From: Bacteroidales bacterium
GTDB lineage: Bacteria > Bacteroidota > Bacteroidia > Bacteroidales > F082
Reading direction: 5' to 3'
Length of the DNA: 7,943 nt
Assembly: GCA_017651645.1 (NCBI GenBank)
Contig: JAGCCO010000100.1
Coordinates: 1 to 7,943 of the forward strand
The notes under the pieces: generated by a model
What the model saw: the letters and a program-made list of their open reading frames with translations, nothing else
Database searches by the model: none
What the model was told of the DNA's origin: nothing
Translations under genes and position numbers: made by a program
Part shown: piece by piece, positions 1 to 7,452 of the stretch
Layout of the letters: each line of letters starts with the position of its first letter
How positions within the stretch are numbered: position 1 is the stretch's first letter

Positions 1-65
1 CCACCGGTTTGCTAAACCGACGTACGGGTCATTCCGTACCACGAGTTCGAATCTCGTCCTCTCCG
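1..65 (+). tRNA. tRNA-Ser (anticodon GCU), 3' portion, cut by window edge
   Basis: The anticodon arm is at 4-20, with loop TTGCTAA at 9-15 and anticodon GCT at 11-13, which reads AGC/AGU serine codons. A long class II variable arm follows, with stem GTACGG (22-27) pairing with CCGTAC (34-39). The T arm is ACGAG (41-45), loop TTCGAAT (46-52), CTCGT (53-57). The 3' acceptor strand is CCTCTCC (58-64) with discriminator G65. CCA is not encoded. The outermost anticodon-stem pair is a C4/A20 mismatch, while the other four pairs are good. The 5' acceptor strand and D arm lie outside the window. The 3' end points into the island, the usual arrangement when an element has integrated at a tRNA gene and restored its 3' end. 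Confidence 0.93.
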
Positions 66-66
66 C

Positions 67-102
67 AAAAATCCCTTACAGAGCGTTCTGTGAGGGATTT
101 TT
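67..102 (+). terminator. Intrinsic terminator of the tRNA-Ser gene
   Basis: A long near-perfect hairpin begins one base after the tRNA. The left arm (67-82) ends in CCCTTACAGA, the loop is GCGT (83-86), and the right arm (87-102) runs TCTGTGAGGG then ATTTTT. There is one T-G wobble in an otherwise continuous 16-pair stem. The A-run on one side and T-run on the other make it a plausible terminator in both directions, isolating the tRNA from the island. Confidence 0.85.
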
Positions 103-111
103 CGTAAATAG

Positions 112-135
112 TGGCCCAAAAAATGTCCCAAAAAT
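112..135 (+). repeat. Tandem 12-base repeat TGGCCCAAAAAA / TGTCCCAAAAAT, possible integrase-binding or att-region repeat
   Basis: Two adjoining 12-base units differ at two positions (112-123 and 124-135). A third partial copy, TGGCCCAA, lies at 196-203 in the same orientation. Short direct repeats just downstream of a tRNA 3' end fit arm-type sites for a tyrosine recombinase, or part of an attachment region. The repeats are seen directly; the role is inference. No integrase gene is present in the window to pair with them. Confidence 0.4.
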
Positions 136-203
136 CGAAAAATTGAACTAAAAAAAGGGTCTCACCGTTATATGCAGATTGAAGGCTTTGTATCGTGGCC
201 CAA

Positions 204-236
204 TTTCGTGATGTTAAGGTTTATTCCTAACTTTGA
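204..236 (+). promoter_or_regulatory. Candidate Bacteroidetes-type promoter for the Mrr-like nuclease gene
   Basis: TAACTTTG at 229-236 is an exact match to the Bacteroidetes -7 consensus TAnnTTTG. A TTTC at 204-207 resembles the -33 TTTG box, and the 21-base spacer is within the expected range. Transcription would begin around 240-243, giving a leader of only about 20 bases before the ATG at 261. The partial TGGCCCAA repeat at 196-203 abuts the -33 element, so a protein bound there could affect expression. Confidence 0.5.
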
Positions 237-260
237 ATGCCGGATTAAAGAGGCTTGATT

Positions 261-1097
261 ATGAACCCGAACACGGACTTCGAACTTTTCACTCAAAGAA
301 TTTATCAAAAGCTTGTGGATAATGATGTCCTCAAGCCAACGACGGTGCAGCACAATGTGAAGTTGACAGGGAAGTCTGGTTGTGAGCATCAGATTGATGT
401 TTACTGGGAGTATGAGATTGCTGGAAACATGCATCGCGTTGCTATCGAGTGCAAGAACTATGACTCTCTGGTTCCTGTTGGTAAAGTCCGAGATTTCCAG
501 GGCGTCCTTTCTGATCTCAATAATGTTAACGGCATTATGGTCTCAAAAAAGGGATTCCAGGAAGGAGCCAAGAAATATGCCACCGAATATGGCATTTCTC
601 TGAAGGAATTACGCCGGCCAGGATGGAATGAGATTATTGGCTCTATCACAACCGTCGTCCATGCCGATATCAGGCATACTCTTTACCAGTTTGATGACGA
701 ATGGGTTAAAGAACACAATTTCGATCTGAACAAGATACGCAGATTCTATGCGAGTTTTCAGTTTGAAAAAGCCGATTACTGGAATGCAGCGATTCACCTC
801 CCCATTGAGACAAACGATCACTTCATCAGAAATGCCAAGGGAAAGAAGATATCCTCCCTTGAAGAACTTGAAAAGCAGCTTCCGGAGAATCCAGAGCCAG
901 GCACAGAGATAATCTTTCCTTTTGAAGATGGCTGGGTGGAGTCCCGGTACTGGGGACCGGTCAGAATTCGTGAGGTGAAGTTCGAATACGAAAGCAAGGT
1001 CCAAGAGACAACCTTAAACCTTGCTGCAGATGACTTTGTGGAGGCTATTCTTGAAGACGCCCTTGGCGGCGAGGCCAACTACGTGCCAAAATACTGA
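261..1097 (+). CDS. Mrr-like restriction endonuclease (PD-(D/E)XK fold), 278 aa
   Basis: Probable DNA endonuclease of the Mrr / Type IV restriction group, acting on foreign or modified DNA in the cytoplasm. The N-terminal domain (about residues 7-118) has the family layout: a first helix with E8, catalytic D46 in HQIDVYW, then E63-C-K65 in AIECKNY. These are followed by VGKVRDFQG (73-81) and GIMVSKKGF (91-99), matching the helix and final strand of the Mrr catalytic core. Residues 125-278 form a second half that I do not recognise; it has no obvious membrane segment or repeat and may sense or bind the target. The start is ATG 261, preceded by AAAGAGG seven bases upstream; the in-frame TTG at 255 is less likely. 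The gene has its own candidate promoter. It ends four bases from the convergent hsdR stop, and no terminator is seen between them. The nuclease fold is well supported; dependence on methylation is unknown. Confidence 0.85.
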   Translation: MNPNTDFELFTQRIYQKLVDNDVLKPTTVQHNVKLTGKSGCEHQIDVYWEYEIAGNMHRVAIECKNYDSLVPVGKVRDFQGVLSDLNNVNGIMVSKKGFQEGAKKYATEYGISLKELRRPGWNEIIGSITTVVHADIRHTLYQFDDEWVKEHNFDLNKIRRFYASFQFEKADYWNAAIHLPIETNDHFIRNAKGKKISSLEELEKQLPENPEPGTEIIFPFEDGWVESRYWGPVRIREVKFEYESKVQETTLNLAADDFVEAILEDALGGEANYVPKY

Positions 1098-1101
1098 CAC
1101 C

Positions 1102-4100
1102 CTACGCCACGTAACGGTAGTGGGTATAAACGTATTCGTAGATTTCCTGACGGTAGTAGTTGAGGCTTTCTTCAGAGTAGGAACTGGGCAGTTCAAGCCA
1201 GAGGACATCGCGGATGAGCGTGTCGATTGCGGCACGAGTTTCTTGTTTGTCTGTCCAATGGTCCATTTCGGAGATACGTCCCTTGATCTTAGCCAGCAGA
1301 TCCACGGCCACTTTCTTGATGGTCTTGATGTCTTCTTTGCTCAGATTGTCGGAGAAAAGCATATCGTATACGGAAAGTTCCTCGTCGCTGGAGAACCCTT
1401 CACGGACATAACGCTTTTCCTCGGTATCGAGGGTTTGGGCCAGGTCCATTAGATCCATAAAAGTCTTTTCGATGGTGGCGCTATTCTGCTCTGTGTTATA
1501 TTCCAGAACTATCTGCTGGTAACGCTCATAGAAGTCGATACGCTTGGGATTGTTTTCCATCAGGCGCTTAATCTTCTCTTTGACTAGTTCGCCAAGGTCC
1601 TTTATCACAAGGTTCTTGGACTTAGTTTTCTCAAATTCTTTGCGGAGGAGATCGAAATCTATCTTACTGATATCGAATTGCTTGGAGGGCTCAGTCTCGT
1701 CACTCTCCTCTACGGAAACGTAATCGTTCATAATACGATTGATTTCCACCATGAGGTCGGTATTGTCAGCGTGTTTGCGCTTCTTCTGTAACTCATCATA
1801 GATGGCAATAATCGCATTCTTGCGACGCCGGGTATCTTCGTCTACGTCGTCGCGGTCCAGGTACTTGAACAGCTTGATGAGTTCGTAGGCGTAAGTTTCG
1901 AAAGTCTTCTTTATCTCAATGGACGCACACATCAGGTCTGCGGCTTTCTGAATGAGTTCAATCTTCTTGAAATCCTTGGCGTCAATGAGTTCTTGAAGGA
2001 TGAATCCGTGCTGGAACAAGAAATCAGTGGCCGCTTGAATAGTATCCAGCACGCGTTTAATCAGTTCAGACTTATCCACGGTGGGGTCTTTGCCACCAGT
2101 ACCGCCTTTGGTTATCGTATAAGTGGCCAGAGCTTCGCGGAGTGCTTTCACTACTCCGATGTAGTCTATGATAAGACCGTTACTCTTACCCTCGTTAACG
2201 CGGTTGGCACGAGCAATAGTCTGCATCAGGGTATGAGCCTTGAGAGGCTTATCGAGGTAGAGACCGGACAGGGATTTGACATCGAATCCGGTGAGCCACA
2301 TAGCACAGACAAAGACAACGCGGAACGGATTCTTGGAATCCTTGAATTCCTTGTCCATCGCCCTCTTTTCCATCTTTTCGCGGTGCGGAATGATGTCGAG
2401 GCCCCATTTCTTGAAGGTTTGAATCTCATTCTGGTCCTGGCTGATAACCACGGCCATCTCTGTCTCCTCCAGCCACTTGATTTTGCGGTCAAGTTCCAGA
2501 GCTTCCTGCTGTGTGGCCGTCTGGCGCAGCTGCTTGGTCTCCTCGATAACCTGTGCCCAGTACTCCTTAGCCAGATTGTACATACGGACGCAGGTGACCT
2601 TGTTGAGGCAAACGAACATGGCCTTGCCGCTGGTCCACAGGTCGGTATAATGACCTACGAAATCCTTGGCAATAGTACGCAGGCGCGGTTCTGCAGTAAG
2701 AACATGGATTTCCTTGGCAAACTCACGCTCCAGTTTTTCTTCCTGAGAAGGATCAAGATCTGCTTTCTCAATGGCTTCAGCAATGCGGCTATTGAGCTCC
2801 GCGTTGGCTTTATCCATTCTGGAAACCTTCAGACGTTCACCTCTGTTCTCGTAATAGAGAGGAACAGTCGCGTGGTCATCCACAGCTCTCTTGAAGTCAT
2901 AAATGGAGATATAGCCACCAAATGTGCGCTCCGTGATATTGTCATCCGACATCAAAGGCGTGCCAGTGAAGCCAATTCGAGAAGCCGTGGGCAGCAGCCG
3001 GACCATATTCTCGGCGAATACGCCATACTGGCTGCGATGAGCCTCATCCGACATAATGATAATGTCGTGGTCCGGGAAGATGGGCTGAACGTCTCTCTTG
3101 TTGAACTTCTGTATGAGGGTAAAGATGAAGCTGGGATTCTTCTTAAGCTTGTTCTCAATAAGGTCCTCGCCGCTGGTCGCAATGTAGCGGACGGCCTTGT
3201 TTCCCTTACCCAGGAGCCCGCAATTTTCGAAGGTCTCGCTTATCTGGGTGTTGAGTTCATCGCGGTCTGTCAGAATGACAATGGTAGGAGAACCGGCAAA
3301 TTTGCGACGAATCTTCTGGGACAGAAAAACCATAGAATAGGACTTTCCGGAGCCCTGGGTGTGCCAAAAAACGCCCAACTTACCATTATTCAGTTTGCGG
3401 GCTGCATAAGCCTTGACGGCTTCATTTACACCCAAATACTGGTGATTGCGGGCAAGAATCTTGACCACGCTCCCGTTGCTGTGGTCGAAAAGGATGAAGT
3501 TCTCCAGCAGATCCAGGAAGTTTTCCTTCTTGCAGATACCGCGAAGCATTGTCTCCAGCGCTACACTCCCTTCATCTTCCTCCCTGAGGCGCTTCCATTC
3601 GTGGAAGAATTCAAAATCGCTACCCAGGGTGCCCACCTTTGCCTCCGGGCCATTGGAAAGCATCAGGAAGGCGTTGTAGTAGAACAGGTGCGGGATGGTA
3701 TCTTGGTAATCGCGGTAGTTGTCGTTGTATGCGTTCTCAACATCCACAGAGGGCTTTTTGAGCTCAATGAAGAGGAGAGGTAAGCCGTTCACAAAACCTA
3801 CAATGTCGGTGCGGCGCCGGTAGAGGTCGCCGTGAATCTTGAGTTCTTTGATGGCTAGGAAGGAGTCCTGAGAAGGGTCGTTGAAGTCAATGAGCCGTAC
3901 TTTTCGTGTGTCCGTGGTGCCATCCGGTTTGGTGTATGTGACATCTACTCCGTCACGGATCATGTCGTATTTCTCTTCGTTTATTTGCAGGAGCGATGAA
4001 GTGGAAAGATGGTCTTCTAACTTCCGGAGGACTTCTTCGATTTGAGTGGGAGTAATCCAGTCGTTGAGGCGCACCAGGGCTTCCCGAACATAACGCTTCA

Positions 4101-4254
4101 AAAGAATTTCCTTATAGGACATCCGGCCAAACGTGCCGTTCAGGCCCAACACTTCTGTGTTGTAGGCAAACTTGACATCCCAGCCTAGTTCATCACGGAG
4201 CAGGTTGCCGGCGCTCTCTTGTACGAGTATGTTTTCTGAATATTCCCAGCTCAT
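1102..4254 (-). CDS. hsdR: Type I restriction enzyme R subunit (nuclease and translocase), 1050 aa
   Basis: Motor and cutting subunit of the Type I complex: it binds the HsdM-HsdS core, pumps DNA using ATP and cleaves it far from unmethylated sites. The N-terminal PD-(D/E)XK nuclease shows D150 (RTDIVGF) and E164-L-K166 (FIELKKP). The superfamily 2 motor follows: Walker A HTQGSGKS (298-305), motif Ia VILTDRDEL (326-333), DEAH box at 403-406, motif III GFTGTPL (428-434), motif V around MWLTGFDVKS (652-661) and motif VI QTIARANRV (678-686). Residues from about 720 to the end are helical and charged, as expected for the region docking on the methylase. Length is normal for the family and nothing looks broken. 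Last gene of the operon: its ATG lies four bases after the hsdS stop, without a clear Shine-Dalgarno, so translation is probably coupled. The C-terminus converges on the Mrr-like gene. Confidence 0.97.
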   Translation of the reverse strand: MSWEYSENILVQESAGNLLRDELGWDVKFAYNTEVLGLNGTFGRMSYKEILLKRYVREALVRLNDWITPTQIEEVLRKLEDHLSTSSLLQINEEKYDMIRDGVDVTYTKPDGTTDTRKVRLIDFNDPSQDSFLAIKELKIHGDLYRRRTDIVGFVNGLPLLFIELKKPSVDVENAYNDNYRDYQDTIPHLFYYNAFLMLSNGPEAKVGTLGSDFEFFHEWKRLREEDEGSVALETMLRGICKKENFLDLLENFILFDHSNGSVVKILARNHQYLGVNEAVKAYAARKLNNGKLGVFWHTQGSGKSYSMVFLSQKIRRKFAGSPTIVILTDRDELNTQISETFENCGLLGKGNKAVRYIATSGEDLIENKLKKNPSFIFTLIQKFNKRDVQPIFPDHDIIIMSDEAHRSQYGVFAENMVRLLPTASRIGFTGTPLMSDDNITERTFGGYISIYDFKRAVDDHATVPLYYENRGERLKVSRMDKANAELNSRIAEAIEKADLDPSQEEKLEREFAKEIHVLTAEPRLRTIAKDFVGHYTDLWTSGKAMFVCLNKVTCVRMYNLAKEYWAQVIEETKQLRQTATQQEALELDRKIKWLEETEMAVVISQDQNEIQTFKKWGLDIIPHREKMEKRAMDKEFKDSKNPFRVVFVCAMWLTGFDVKSLSGLYLDKPLKAHTLMQTIARANRVNEGKSNGLIIDYIGVVKALREALATYTITKGGTGGKDPTVDKSELIKRVLDTIQAATDFLFQHGFILQELIDAKDFKKIELIQKAADLMCASIEIKKTFETYAYELIKLFKYLDRDDVDEDTRRRKNAIIAIYDELQKKRKHADNTDLMVEINRIMNDYVSVEESDETEPSKQFDISKIDFDLLRKEFEKTKSKNLVIKDLGELVKEKIKRLMENNPKRIDFYERYQQIVLEYNTEQNSATIEKTFMDLMDLAQTLDTEEKRYVREGFSSDEELSVYDMLFSDNLSKEDIKTIKKVAVDLLAKIKGRISEMDHWTDKQETRAAIDTLIRDVLWLELPSSYSEESLNYYRQEIYEYVYTHYRYVA

Positions 4255-4258
4255 AGTC

Positions 4259-5431
4259 TTAGAACCGATTAAATCCTTTTTGAGTCATTATTTGATTCAA
4301 CGATGCATTCCTGGCCGCTATAAGTAATTGATTTTGCCTTAAAAGATTAATCCTATAATCAAATACTGTATTGAAAAACATAGCATCTTTTTGGGGAGGC
4401 AAGGCTATCTCAATCGAATCAATATGTTTCTTCCCAAGATGCGCAACCGTTGCCCCTACAAGAGTCTTCTCGAAATACTTTATGGGAGAATGAATTGCTC
4501 GGAAAAGATAGCCACGGTAATCACGATCTAAAGATAAAAATCGGCATGCACGCTGCACCAAGTACGCTTCTCGTCCTATCCATGTATTGATGTGAAACTC
4601 CCCGTCCATACCGACAACGATATCCCCGTGCTTAACAATATAAGCAGGCGATGCGTTTTCTGTCGTGAAATCGTTTGTATAAGCATCAGGGATATTCCGA
4701 ATCCTCAATATTGGAAAGCCGTGTCCTTCGGAATTGAACAACGAACCGTCAAAAGGAAAACCATACTGAATACTGCAAATCTCATCTAAGCCCTTAATTT
4801 GCCAGTTGTTCGGCAATGTGGAGAAAACACATTTGGGGCCTTCATAACTTATGCCTGCCGAACTGAGAAGAGCGGAGTATTGGCGTATGGATGCTTCATC
4901 AATAAGACTGACTTGTTGTTTATTTCGTTCTATTAACTCATCGTAAGCAGATAGGAACTTTCCTATCCTTTGCTGCGTGGCCAGGTCCTCATGGACCTCA
5001 ACATCCATCTCCAAAAAAGTGGATTTAGAGACGAACTCACGGCCAGAAGCTGTGCCTTTATTGAGAGCCTTAACTTTACCCAGGTTGTATTTCAGAAGGT
5101 AATATACATAATCAGGATCATAACCCTTTGAAGGGATGATGCTATTGATGGACTGATTGGTGTAGAGATCGCAATGTGCCATTGTCATTTTCTCACCAAT
5201 CGTACCGATGCAAACGACACAAGTTGCCCCTTTAGGAATCAGGCTTGTCTTGTATTTCTCGGCGGCTTCCTCTGAATAATACTGCTCGGGATTATAGGTG
5301 TGCTTTGATTCCTTCTCGATATCGGTAGGCTTGACAAACGGCATATAGTCACCGAAATACTTGGATTCCGATGTAGGGGGCGTATGGCCGGTTACAGTTC
5401 GGCCAAGGTCTTTAATCTTTACCGTTTTCAT
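4259..5431 (-). CDS. hsdS: Type I restriction-modification specificity subunit, 390 aa
   Basis: DNA-recognition subunit that fixes the bipartite target for both methylation and restriction. It has the usual two-half structure: target recognition domain 1 (about residues 6-145), a conserved central helix (about 148-185, LATQQRIGKFLSAYDELIERN), domain 2 (about 210-345, ending in an ALPPQ motif) and a C-terminal helix (about 346-385). The two helices form the coiled-coil ruler that sets the spacing between half-sites. Start: ATG at 5431, which overlaps the hsdM stop as ATGA; a longer reading from an in-frame TTG at 5449 is less likely. The gene is visibly more AT-rich than its neighbours (hand count 60 G+C in 180 bases at 4261-4440, against 30 of 60 at 2041-2100 in hsdR), consistent with exchange of recognition domains by recombination. 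The target sequence cannot be read from the protein. There is no second hsdS in the window. Confidence 0.95.
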   Translation of the reverse strand: MKTVKIKDLGRTVTGHTPPTSESKYFGDYMPFVKPTDIEKESKHTYNPEQYYSEEAAEKYKTSLIPKGATCVVCIGTIGEKMTMAHCDLYTNQSINSIIPSKGYDPDYVYYLLKYNLGKVKALNKGTASGREFVSKSTFLEMDVEVHEDLATQQRIGKFLSAYDELIERNKQQVSLIDEASIRQYSALLSSAGISYEGPKCVFSTLPNNWQIKGLDEICSIQYGFPFDGSLFNSEGHGFPILRIRNIPDAYTNDFTTENASPAYIVKHGDIVVGMDGEFHINTWIGREAYLVQRACRFLSLDRDYRGYLFRAIHSPIKYFEKTLVGATVAHLGKKHIDSIEIALPPQKDAMFFNTVFDYRINLLRQNQLLIAARNASLNQIMTQKGFNRF

Positions 5432-7326
5432 TTCTTCAACGACTCCCAATTTGACAAAATCTCTTTCATCAGTTTTTCGGAATCCTCCTGCAGGGATTTA
5501 AGCTCAGAGTGGATTTCAGACATCCTCTCATAGAAATCAACTCCATCATCCTCAACGGCGGCAACACCAACGAAAGCACCAGGGGTAAGAGACCAGCCTT
5601 TATCCTCAATCTCCGCAACAGTCGCCACCTTGCACAAGCCATCAACATCCTGATACTCTCCTTCGCCGAATTTGTCTGTAAGCCAAATAGCCTCTTTCAT
5701 GATGGTCTGCATCCTGGTCACGTCTTCCAGCTGCTGCTCATTGGCTGTAATTACCTTCTTGCAGTCTAGCTTATCATCTCGCTTTTTCAGCGTCTTTAGT
5801 TGTTCCTGCTGGTCCTTGATGACCTTCTTGTAAGAAGCTTCAAGAATATTCAGCGCATTCAGATAGTCTTGGAATGACTGTTTGTCCCCTCCTACTACAG
5901 AAGTATCATACCAAACGCCGTTCTCATGAGAGTCGATATATTCCCAGATAGTGGCCTTATACTCATTTAGAAGTTTCTTATAGCGAAGATTCTCGCCACG
6001 GTATAGCCAAACAATGGCGTTGAGGTTCTTAAGCTGCCACTCTGACCACTCATTCAGTGTGCGGTCAACCACCGTATAATAATTGCGGGCATCAATGAAG
6101 AGAACATTGTTTTTCAGTTCCTTTTTCTTGCCACGATTGAAGAACCAAAGAGTGCAAGGAAGCGATTTCGTGTAGAAGAAATTGTTGGCCACACTTATCA
6201 TCACGTCCACATCCCCGGTCTTGACCAGCTTCTCGCGGATGTCCTTATCTTTTTGCTGGCTATCGGTAGCAGAGGACGGCATCACGAATCCGGCGCGTCC
6301 TTTTTCGTTGAGGTATGCGTAGAAATAGGATATCCACAGATAGTTGGCATTGCTGAACTCTTTGTCCTTATTTATTCCAGGATATCCAAACGGAAGACGA
6401 CCAGCATTGATTGCTGCCTCAGATTTGACCTTATCCACATTGAAAGGAGGATTAGCCATCACGTAGTCGCAACAACCTTCAAGATTATGGGCATCATGGT
6501 AGAAAGAGTTGGCTTCGTCACCTGACTTAATGGCACCAGAAAGGCCGTGGACCGCCATGTTCATCATACAAAGCTGGGCGTTGTACTCCACTTTCTCCTG
6601 GCCGTAGAAGGTCATGGTACTATTGGCAGACATACCCTCAGACTCTACGAAATCGCCGGTCTGGACAAACATGCCGCCAGAACCGCAGGCGGGATCAAGC
6701 AAAATGCCGCCGGAGGGCTCCAAAACGTTCACGATCATTTTAACCAAAGACTTCGGGGTGAAGAACACGCCGTCATCCTGAGCAACGTTCTTAGCAAACT
6801 TATTGAGGAAGTACTCGTAGATACGGCCAATGATGTCGCCTCCTACCTCATCGAGAGCGCTGTTGTTGAATATCCGGAGAATCTCGGCCAGCAGTTCATC
6901 CTGGAATATTGTGTAGTTCTTAGGAAGGATGCCTTGGAGCTGGGCACTCTGGTCCTCCACTAGATCCATTGCGTTGTTCACGACCTCGCCCAGGCTGTTG
7001 AGGGCCTGACCGTTTTTGCTTTTCAGCTTCTGCGATACGATATCCGCGGGAAGGTTGACTAGATATTCATACTGGGCCTCTTTCGGAAGGTAGAGGGCGC
7101 TTTTGGCAGCGAAATCGCTGGCTTCAATTGGAAGAACGCGGCCGTTTCTCATCGGGCGACTCTTGAGCAGTTCTTTCTCGACCATTTTATAACGGCCGTA
7201 TGCGTAGCGAAGGAATATCAAACCCAGGACCGGCATACAGTACTGGTTGGACGTCAATTTGGAACCTTGGCGAAGGGCGTCAGCCGCTTCCCATAGCTCC
7301 GCTTCGAGTTTGCGGATATTTATCAT
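5428..7326 (-). CDS. hsdM: Type I N6-adenine DNA methyltransferase (M subunit), 632 aa
   Basis: Transfers a methyl group from S-adenosylmethionine to adenine N6 in the sequence chosen by HsdS, protecting the host. An N-terminal helical domain (about 1-165) is followed by GVFFTPKSLV (186-195), the AdoMet-binding motif I DPACGSGGM (211-219) and catalytic NPPF (292-295), so the enzyme should be active. The C-terminal tail has the family motif GWSLTPGAFVGV (577-588) and a helix (about 598-628) expected to dock on HsdS. At 632 residues it is longer than the roughly 500-530 of EcoR124I/EcoKI-type M subunits. The excess is a lysine- and glutamine-rich helical stretch, about 446-560, between the methylase fold and the tail. 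First gene of the operon; ATG 7326 follows an A-rich leader (AAAACACAAA) with no Shine-Dalgarno, typical for Bacteroidetes. Its stop overlaps hsdS by four bases. Confidence 0.97.
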   Translation of the reverse strand: MINIRKLEAELWEAADALRQGSKLTSNQYCMPVLGLIFLRYAYGRYKMVEKELLKSRPMRNGRVLPIEASDFAAKSALYLPKEAQYEYLVNLPADIVSQKLKSKNGQALNSLGEVVNNAMDLVEDQSAQLQGILPKNYTIFQDELLAEILRIFNNSALDEVGGDIIGRIYEYFLNKFAKNVAQDDGVFFTPKSLVKMIVNVLEPSGGILLDPACGSGGMFVQTGDFVESEGMSANSTMTFYGQEKVEYNAQLCMMNMAVHGLSGAIKSGDEANSFYHDAHNLEGCCDYVMANPPFNVDKVKSEAAINAGRLPFGYPGINKDKEFSNANYLWISYFYAYLNEKGRAGFVMPSSATDSQQKDKDIREKLVKTGDVDVMISVANNFFYTKSLPCTLWFFNRGKKKELKNNVLFIDARNYYTVVDRTLNEWSEWQLKNLNAIVWLYRGENLRYKKLLNEYKATIWEYIDSHENGVWYDTSVVGGDKQSFQDYLNALNILEASYKKVIKDQQEQLKTLKKRDDKLDCKKVITANEQQLEDVTRMQTIMKEAIWLTDKFGEGEYQDVDGLCKVATVAEIEDKGWSLTPGAFVGVAAVEDDGVDFYERMSEIHSELKSLQEDSEKLMKEILSNWESLKK

Positions 7327-7333
7327 TTTGTGT

Positions 7334-7356
7334 TTTGCTTGCTATAAGTAAGCAAA
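7334..7356. repeat. Inverted repeat over the hsdM promoter, candidate operator
   Basis: TTTGCTT (7334-7340) and AAGCAAA (7350-7356) are a perfect 7-base inverted repeat with a 9-base spacer (GCTATAAGT). The right arm overlaps four bases of the -7 element and the whole site covers the predicted transcription start. That placement suits a dimeric repressor, such as a controller protein. No such regulator is encoded in the window. The symmetry is seen directly; the operator role is inference. Confidence 0.4.
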
Positions 7357-7360
7357 TTTA
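7353..7360 (-). promoter_or_regulatory. Candidate -7 promoter element of the hsdMSR operon
   Basis: On the reverse strand these bases read TAAATTTG, an exact fit to the Bacteroidetes -7 consensus TAnnTTTG, 26 bases before the hsdM ATG. A seven-A run lies just upstream (7363-7369). No good TTTG -33 box is found at the expected distance near 7380, so the promoter may be weak or need an activator. It would drive all three genes, since no other clear promoter is seen between them. Confidence 0.45.
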
Positions 7361-7452
7361 ACTTTTTTTGCCGAGATAATTATGCATTGGCTTTGTATAT
7401 AAACAATTAACGCCCATCTTTCACATCTCCGCAAGGAAGATAAGGATTTTCC

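Noticed and set aside
1100..1124. Imperfect stem CCCTAC / GTAG-T-GGG between the convergent genes
   Set aside because: Short, with a bulge and no T-run on either strand; lies in hsdR coding sequence and is probably chance.
1993..3783. 596-codon open frame on the forward strand inside hsdR
   Set aside because: Its codons align exactly with hsdR codons on the other strand, so it stays open simply because HsdR avoids TTA, CTA and TCA there. The protein resembles no family, and hsdR carries every expected motif.
4259..5431. Phase-variable hsdS shuffling by inversion
   Set aside because: There is one hsdS only, with no second or truncated copy, no recombinase gene and no long inverted repeats in the window.
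5432..5449. Longer hsdS start at TTG 5449
   Set aside because: The ATG at 5431 overlaps the hsdM stop as ATGA, a standard coupling arrangement, and MKTVKIKDLG is a typical HsdS beginning.
6547..6963. 138-codon forward open frame inside hsdM
   Set aside because: Also codon-aligned antisense to a well-supported methylase gene; same codon-bias explanation.
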